Positions 7,465-10,623 of a DNA stretch of 10,623 nucleotides are shown here, one piece after another. Source of the DNA: an uncultured Campylobacter sp. (GTDB lineage: Bacteria > Campylobacterota > Campylobacteria > Campylobacterales > Campylobacteraceae); NCBI GenBank assembly GCA_949294425.1, contig CASFHJ010000172.1, forward strand, positions 1 through 10,623, in the 5' to 3' direction. Within the stretch, counting starts at the first letter, position 1. Each line of letters starts with the position of its first letter. The translations under genes were made by a program, and so were the position numbers. The notes beneath the pieces are model-generated. The model was not told the DNA's origin. It made no database searches and worked only from the letters and a program-made list of their open reading frames with translations.

Positions 7465-7535
7465 AAACTTTTGGCTTAATTTCTTGTATGTTTATACTTT
7501 AAAGATAGAAAATTTACTCGCACACAAGCGTGTGC
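7455..7535 (-). promoter_or_regulatory. Candidate pause and antiterminator structures of the met leader RNA
   Basis: Three pairings compete in the leader RNA. Hairpin 1 is GCACAC (7535-7530) with GTGTGC (7525-7520), loop GCTT, starting right after the Met codons of the leader ORF. Alternative 2 pairs CTTGTGTG (7528-7521) with CATACAAG (7490-7483), eight pairs including one G-T, and excludes hairpin 1. Alternative 3 pairs TTAAGC (7479-7474) with GCTTAG (7460-7455), which covers the loop and inner stem of the terminator and so excludes it. The layout resembles ribosome-controlled attenuation; the exact coupling between 2 and 3 cannot be settled by eye. Confidence 0.5.
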
Positions 7536-7591
7536 ATATACATCATAGAAGAGTTAAGGATAAGAGAATTAGTATAGTGAAAAAATAACAT
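7514..7591 (-). CDS. Methionine-rich leader peptide of the metY-metA operon (proposed)
   Basis: This is a 25-codon ORF: ATG at 7591-7589, stop TAA at 7516-7514. It has an excellent ribosome binding site, GGGAAAGGAG (7608-7599), seven bases before the ATG, in an otherwise non-coding leader. The peptide starts MLFFHY and carries Met at residues 16, 17 and 19 (SSMMYMH), three Met in four codons, besides the initiator; it ends LVCE. There is no resemblance to a functional protein. Its position suggests it is a sensor: 26 bases after the predicted transcription start, just before hairpin 1, and 50 bases before the leader terminator. Ribosomes stalled at the Met codons when charged Met-tRNA is scarce would alter folding downstream and allow read-through into metY-metA. 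The function is inferred. The ORF is too short for ordinary gene finders. Confidence 0.7.
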   Translation of the reverse strand: MLFFHYTNSLILNSSMMYMHTLVCE

Positions 7592-7616
7592 TTTAAATCT
7601 CCTTTCCCAAAATAAA

Positions 7617-7652
7617 TTTTTGTATCTTATCTTAAAAAAAATAAAAAGTCAA
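7617..7652 (-). promoter_or_regulatory. Sigma-70 promoter of the met leader and metY-metA
   Basis: On the minus strand TTGACT (7652-7647, one mismatch to TTGACA) is followed after exactly 17 bases by TAAGAT (7629-7624). The spacer is almost all T, typical of Campylobacter. The start would be near 7617, leaving a short stretch before the leader-peptide ribosome binding site and a total leader of about 200 bases before metY. A recognisable -35 box is uncommon in Campylobacter promoters. It lies back to back with the ybeY promoter. Confidence 0.6.
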
Positions 7653-7674
7653 GTAATGCTTAAGAGTATTAAAG

Positions 7675-7687
7675 TAAAATTCTAGAA
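7675..7687 (+). promoter_or_regulatory. Probable promoter of ybeY
   Basis: TAAAAT at 7675-7680 differs from TATAAT at one base and lies about 25 bases before the ybeY start. A start near 7687 would give a leader of only 18 bases that just includes the GGAGA site (7696-7700). It is divergent from the met promoter, whose -35 box lies about 25 bases away. The call rests on motif match and position only. Confidence 0.4.
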
Positions 7688-7704
7688 AAAATTATGGAGA
7701 TATT

Positions 7705-8100
7705 ATGCTTCTTTGCGATAGAACCTTTGAGCTTTTAAATAAGATAGCAAGCACCTTAAGCCCTAAGGATATAGAGTTAATCTTTGTAGGTGATGAGGCT
7801 ATGAGAGAATTAAATTTAAAGCATAGAAAGGTAGATAAAAGCACAGATGTGCTTTCCTTTCCCTTAGCAGATGTGCCAAATTCTATACTTGGAAGTGTGG
7901 TTATAAATGAAGATGAGGCTTTAAGAATGGCTAAAAAATTAGGACATAGTTTAGAGGAGGAAGTCGCCATACTTTTTTTACATGCCACCTTGCATCTACT
8001 TGGTTTTGATCACGAAAAAGATGAGGGAGAAATGAGGGCAAAAGAAGAAGAGCTTATGCTTAAATTTAATTTGCCAAAAAGTCTCATACTAAGAACTTAA
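7705..8100 (+). CDS. ybeY: Endoribonuclease YbeY (rRNA maturation)
   Basis: YbeY is a small zinc-dependent RNase involved in 16S rRNA 3' end maturation and 70S quality control. At 131 aa it is slightly short but complete. The zinc site [11 protein letters not shown] supplies His93, His97 and His103 (HxxxHxxxxxH), and the conserved TDVLSFPL (47-54) and LGSVVIN (62-68) segments are present. ATG 7705 follows GGAGA at 7696-7700. It is divergent from the met operon and convergent with the solute-binding protein gene. Its stop TAA (8098-8100) overlaps the stop of that gene in a shared TTAA, leaving no room for a terminator between them. Confidence 0.94.
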   Translation: MLLCDRTFELLNKIASTLSPKDIELIFVGDEAMRELNLKHRKVDKSTDVLSFPLADVPNSILGSVVINEDEALRMAKKLGHSLEEEVAILFLHATLHLLGFDHEKDEGEMRAKEEELMLKFNLPKSLILRT

Positions 8101-9605
8101 TCAAAGCTCCATTCCCAAGCATTATAAGCAAATCCTATGCCATGATGTCCTAAAATATAGCTTTTTACTCCCTTTATCTCCTTTCTAAATACCACAGGAT
8201 AGTCAATATAAGCTATAAAGATAAAAGGAGGGTTTTCATCAAGGGCTTTTATAAAATTTAAATACTGATTTTGTCTTTCTTTTTTATCTAGGGTATTTCT
8301 TGCTAAAGTTAGGCTTTCATCAACTTTTTTATCACTATAATCCCCAAAATTCCATTCTTTATTTGTAGAAAAAACTCTGTAAGTATGAAGATCTGGATCA
8401 TATGGGCTACCCCAGCCGACTAAAAAGCTATCTACCTTTGTGTAGTCAAAGCTTCCAGAAGGCTTTGCTATGCCTTTTGCTACTACACCAAGTTTTTTAA
8501 ACTCGCTTAATAAAACCTGAGTTAGAGCCACTCTTAAAGGATCCTCACTCATAGTGTAAATTTCAAATTCTAAAATCTTGCCATTTTTTTCATAAATACC
8601 CTCTTTATTTTTTCTAAATCCAGCCCTTTGCAAAAGCTCATTAGCCTTGTTTAAATCGTATTCATAAGCACTTTTAAAACTCTTAGTATTAGCCCAAGAA
8701 TTCTCAAGAGGATGCCTTGCAACAAAGCCCATATTATGCATCAAATTTTTTACTATGGCTTCTTTGTTTACAGCGTAATTTAGAGCCTTTCTTACGTTTA
8801 TATCCCTTAAAAATTCATTTTTAAAAGAAAACATTAAGGCTCTATAATCAGCTGATTTTTCTATCTTTAGCTTAAAATTTTTATCATTTTTAAAATCTTT
8901 AAGCAAATTATAATCTATCAAAGCCACGTCCACAAGTCTATTTTTTAGCTCTATGGCAGCTATTTTTGGATCTTTTATGTGTTTTAGTATTAATTTTTTT
9001 GTCTTAACCTCGCCAAGATAAAAATTTTCATTTGCCTCAAGCTCTGTAAAAAAACCCTTTTTCCATAGTTTTAACTTATAAGGTCCTGTTCCTATGGGCT
9101 TTTGATTAAAATACGCCTTATTTATATCCTCATTTTCTAGCAAGTGTTTTGGTATCATACCTACACTAAGGCTATCAAGTAGAGCGGGGAAGGGCTTTGA
9201 AAGCCTTATTCTAAGCCTTGTATCGCTTAAAAGCTCTATGCTTTTTATATCCTTAAAATTCTCTCTAAGAGGACTTAAAAGTCTTTTGTTAAGCAAGGAT
9301 TTTAGGGTAAATTCAACATCTTTTGCACTAAATTTAACTCCATCATGCCAAAAAACATCAGCTCTTAGCTCAAATTCATAGCTAAGCCCGTCCTTGCTTA
9401 TCTGCCAAGATTTAGCTAAGTCTGGTTTTAAATTCATATTCTCATCAAAGCGTGTAAGTCCTGAAAAAACTAAGGCTAAGACACTATCGTGATCCTCGCT
9501 AAAAATTGGATTCATTCTGCTTGGCTCATTTTGAACTGCTATTACAATGCTATCTTTAGCTAACAAAACAAGGGGTAAGAGTATAAAAAAGATAAATTTT
9601 TTCAT
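8097..9605 (-). CDS. Periplasmic solute-binding protein, peptide/nickel family (DppA/NikZ-like)
   Basis: This is a 502-aa family-5 extracellular solute-binding protein (SBP_bac_5). The signal peptide [16 protein letters not shown] would be cut before KDS; no lipobox cysteine is present, so it should be free in the periplasm. Family landmarks follow: [10 protein letters not shown] (26-35), [19 protein letters not shown] with [18 protein letters not shown] (63-101), PIGTGPYKL (170-178), [14 protein letters not shown] (271-284), [13 protein letters not shown] (397-409) and the end [17 protein letters not shown]. It probably binds oligopeptides or a Ni-histidine complex. C. jejuni has a similar protein at Cj1584c (NikZ). 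The His487-His488 pair close to the C terminus could matter for a metal ligand, but this is conjecture. ATG 9605 has an AAAAAGG site eight bases upstream. No permease or ATPase gene lies next to it. Confidence 0.88.
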   Translation of the reverse strand: MKKFIFFILLPLVLLAKDSIVIAVQNEPSRMNPIFSEDHDSVLALVFSGLTRFDENMNLKPDLAKSWQISKDGLSYEFELRADVFWHDGVKFSAKDVEFTLKSLLNKRLLSPLRENFKDIKSIELLSDTRLRIRLSKPFPALLDSLSVGMIPKHLLENEDINKAYFNQKPIGTGPYKLKLWKKGFFTELEANENFYLGEVKTKKLILKHIKDPKIAAIELKNRLVDVALIDYNLLKDFKNDKNFKLKIEKSADYRALMFSFKNEFLRDINVRKALNYAVNKEAIVKNLMHNMGFVARHPLENSWANTKSFKSAYEYDLNKANELLQRAGFRKNKEGIYEKNGKILEFEIYTMSEDPLRVALTQVLLSEFKKLGVVAKGIAKPSGSFDYTKVDSFLVGWGSPYDPDLHTYRVFSTNKEWNFGDYSDKKVDESLTLARNTLDKKERQNQYLNFIKALDENPPFIFIAYIDYPVVFRKEIKGVKSYILGHHGIGFAYNAWEWSFD

Positions 9606-9623
9606 CGATAAAACCTTTTTGTT

Positions 9624-9636
9624 TTTTGAAATTCTA
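9624..9636 (-). promoter_or_regulatory. Promoter of the solute-binding protein gene
   Basis: On the minus strand TAGAAT (9636-9631), within TATAGAAT, is a good Campylobacter -10 box. Transcription would start near 9624, about 19 bases before the ATG at 9605. It lies just downstream of the hairpin at 9656-9673, so the gene appears to be a single transcription unit insulated from anything upstream. Confidence 0.5.
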
Positions 9637-9655
9637 TATTTAAATGAGTATTTTT

Positions 9656-9673
9656 AAAAGCCCCCTTAGGGCT
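9656..9673 (-). terminator. Possible terminator with no gene in front of it
   Basis: On the minus strand AGCCC (9673-9669), loop TAAGG and GGGCT (9663-9659) form a GC-rich five-base-pair hairpin in otherwise very AT-rich DNA, followed by a run of four T (9659-9656). Flanking AAAAA/TTTTT tracts could lengthen the stem. It would end transcripts arriving from the right, yet no coding gene ends nearby: the nearest minus-strand stop is at 10194. It may belong to a lost gene or a non-coding RNA. Confidence 0.4.
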
Positions 9674-9883
9674 AAAAATTTAAGATTTATTAAGAGTGGA
9701 TTTTCATAATTTTATATTAATTTTAGACTTTTTTATAATAGAAATTTAATCCGATTGAATTCAAACTATGAAATTAAAGTCCTATTTTATAGTTATTCGC
9801 AGATTTAAGTTTTTATTTAGCAACCCAATTGGTAACCTAATTTATATTTTTAATGGTGAATTTTATAAAAAATCAAAACAAAG

Positions 9884-10025
9884 ATTTCTTTTTATCTTTG
9901 GGGTATCTCGTTTTAATTTCTTTTTACTGCCATTAAAAAGAAATAACACATTGATATATAGACATTTGAAAGCATTTTTTCTATTTCTTTTTAAAAAATA
10001 GGTGTGTATAGGGATAAAAAGAAAT
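9884..10025. repeat. Five copies of an 11-base repeat in mixed orientation
   Basis: The word ATTTCTTTTTA occurs at 9884-9894, 9916-9926 and 9983-9993 on the plus strand. Its exact complement, TAAAAAGAAAT, occurs at 9934-9944 and 10015-10025. Copies two and three form a hairpin with a seven-base loop; copies four and five form another with a 21-base loop. Copies three and four share a longer 13-base identity in opposite orientation (9933-9945 and 9982-9994). The word is T-rich, which raises its chance frequency in this DNA, but five exact copies in 142 bases is striking. Confidence 0.65.
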
Positions 10026-10151
10026 ACAAATTTATATGTTAAAAGTTCTATGTAGTAGTGTTTTGGATTACTTTTTAACAAGATTAAAATAATTCTTAGG
10101 ATTAAGATTTTATGTAGTAGAAATATTTCATCTTTCCTTTGGAGTTTATGG

Positions 10152-10191
10152 AAAGCTCTTTAAAAATACTCTAGGTATTTTTAAAGGCTTT
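10152..10191. repeat. Long hairpin at the 3' end of the mob-like gene
   Basis: TTTAAAAATAC (10159-10169) pairs perfectly with GTATTTTTAAA (10175-10185), eleven base pairs around a five-base loop. The stem resumes after a small internal mismatch as AAAGC (10152-10156) with GCTTT (10187-10191). It begins three bases after the stop of the minus-strand mob-like gene. It could be a terminator for that gene, although no clean T tract follows, or a structural element such as an origin hairpin. Confidence 0.5.
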
Positions 10192-10193
10192 GC

Positions 10194-10622
10194 TTAAATT
10201 TTATCCTTTGTCTTTTTGATTATATTTTCTAAATTTAAAGTCAATTTATCAATTTTTGCAACTATGTTTTTTAACATTAGCTCGAGATTTTTTTCATTAA
10301 CCTTAATCAAATTTTTTCTTTTAAGCTCTCTATTTAATGCGTTTAAATTTCTACCCAATATATTTATACTTGTCTTAGTTGATGTGAGCTCTAAAAGTTC
10401 TTTAGTGTTTTGAAATTTATCTTTATAAATTTCATTTAGTATTATGTATCTTAATTCTTGCGTTAAATATTTATGCCCATTTAACGTTGATTTTTCTTTT
10501 AATATTTTCCACTCGTTTGGAGTAAAACAAACCCTAACTTCCTTTGTTCTTTCCTCTTTTCTTTCATTTTTATAGCAAAGTAAATTTTCCTTTATTTCCT
10601 CATCCTCTTGGCTTATTTTTAA
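10194..10622 (-). CDS. MobC-like plasmid mobilisation accessory protein (partial, 5' end missing)
   Basis: The frame is open to the right edge of the window, with no start codon before the conserved region. The visible 142 residues end at TAA 10196-10194. After an acidic, charged stretch comes EVRVCFTPNEWKILKEKS, then YLTQELRYIILNEIY. This is the pattern of a ribbon-helix-helix relaxosome protein (compare RVRFTPEEW...LKE...SEYIR in MobC-type proteins). Further on, INILGRNLNALNRELKRKN matches the family's IGRNLNQLAR-type motif, and a C-terminal helix KNIVAKIDKLTLNLENIIKK follows. MobC-type proteins bind oriT and help the relaxase open it. No relaxase gene follows downstream, where it is often found; it may lie beyond the right edge or be lost. 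The family assignment is by motif recognition only. Confidence 0.55.
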   Translation of the reverse strand, partial: LKISQEDEEIKENLLCYKNERKEERTKEVRVCFTPNEWKILKEKSTLNGHKYLTQELRYIILNEIYKDKFQNTKELLELTSTKTSINILGRNLNALNRELKRKNLIKVNEKNLELMLKNIVAKIDKLTLNLENIIKKTKDKI

Positions 10623-10623
10623 A

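Larger units (their letters stand above)
9674..10193. other. Gene-poor, repeat- and hairpin-rich AT region beside a mob gene
   Basis: No convincing gene was found on either strand. It contains a cluster of 11-base repeats (9884-10025), several hairpins including CAAAGAT/ATCTTTG (9879-9885 with 9894-9900) and TGTTAAAAG/CTTTTTAACA (10037-10045 with 10071-10080, one bulge), and a plus-strand TATAAT at 9734-9739 without an evident gene behind it. The ten-base word TATGTAGTAG occurs twice (10049-10058 and 10111-10120). Such structure next to a mobilisation gene could be an origin of transfer or replication of a small element, or the eroded end of one. No nic site was identified. Confidence 0.5.

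Noticed and set aside
7403..7588. Plus-strand 61-codon ORF over the met leader
   Set aside because: It has no ribosome binding site, overlaps the start of metY and runs antisense to the leader ORF, which has far better signals.
7417..7617. SAM or cobalamin riboswitch, or T-box, in the met leader
   Set aside because: I could not find the conserved core motifs of these elements; the leader ORF with a Met cluster explains the region better.
9768..10001. Plus-strand 77-codon ORF in the AT-rich region
   Set aside because: It has no ribosome binding site, its Phe/Leu/Lys-rich composition is explained by the T-rich 11-base repeats it spans, and no family is recognisable. A TATAAT at 9734-9739 upstream keeps a small chance open.
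9863..10081. Minus-strand 72-codon ORF in the same region
   Set aside because: It is the complement of the same repeats, with no ribosome binding site and low-complexity composition.
10049..10120. Direct repeat TATGTAGTAG (two copies) as attachment-site or target duplication
   Set aside because: The copies are only 62 bases apart, both inside the non-coding region, and do not bracket any element.
10216..10413. Plus-strand 65-codon ORF opposite the mob-like gene
   Set aside because: It is a hydrophobic shadow of the minus-strand coding frame, with no ribosome binding site.

Overview
The window reads as Campylobacter-type chromosome (Campylobacterota): AT-rich, A/T-ending codons, T-rich promoters with TATAAT-like -10 boxes, and recognisable Campylobacter-style proteins (TsaD, a CtsG-like pseudopilin, the alpha ribosomal operon, MetA/MetY). 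From memory of C. jejuni, the pgp1-tsaD-ctsG, infA-alpha operon and metB-metA blocks sit in separate places there, so this is probably another Campylobacter species with a rearranged order. That is inference from recalled synteny, not a database comparison.

Layout. (1) Positions 2-1811, plus strand: the 3' end of a probable peptidoglycan carboxypeptidase (Pgp1-like), tsaD with a 4-base overlap, then a type IV-like pseudopilin resembling CtsG of the natural transformation system. (2) 1892-5224, plus strand: infA with its own promoter and a TTG start, a second promoter and a strongly structured 120-base leader, then rpmJ-rpsM-rpsK-rpsD-rpoA-rplQ, closed by a strong bidirectional terminator. rpmJ (37 aa) is easy to miss because of its size. 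(3) 5241-7652, minus strand: a methionine operon, metY/metB then metA. It is preceded by an unannotated 25-codon leader ORF carrying a Met-Met-Tyr-Met cluster, an RNA hairpin, a candidate antiterminator and a short intrinsic terminator. This looks like a methionine-responsive transcription attenuator and is the most interesting item here. (4) 7675-8100, plus strand: ybeY, whose stop codon overlaps the stop of the convergent gene. (5) 8097-9636, minus strand: an orphan periplasmic solute-binding protein of the peptide/nickel family, with no permease or ATPase genes beside it. (6) 9637-10193: a gene-poor, very AT-rich stretch with an orphan terminator, five copies of an 11-base repeat and a run of hairpins. 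(7) 10194-10622, minus strand: the 3' part of a MobC-like mobilisation accessory gene, suggesting that the right end lies in or beside a mobile element or its remnant.

How the genes work together. MetA (predicted acetyl-CoA specific from Glu110) makes O-acetylhomoserine, which MetY converts with sulfide to homocysteine. The leader would match expression of both to the supply of charged Met-tRNA. infA, rpmJ, the r-protein genes and rpoA couple translation initiation, ribosome assembly and RNA polymerase supply. TsaD and YbeY are further translation-related genes (tRNA t6A modification and rRNA maturation).
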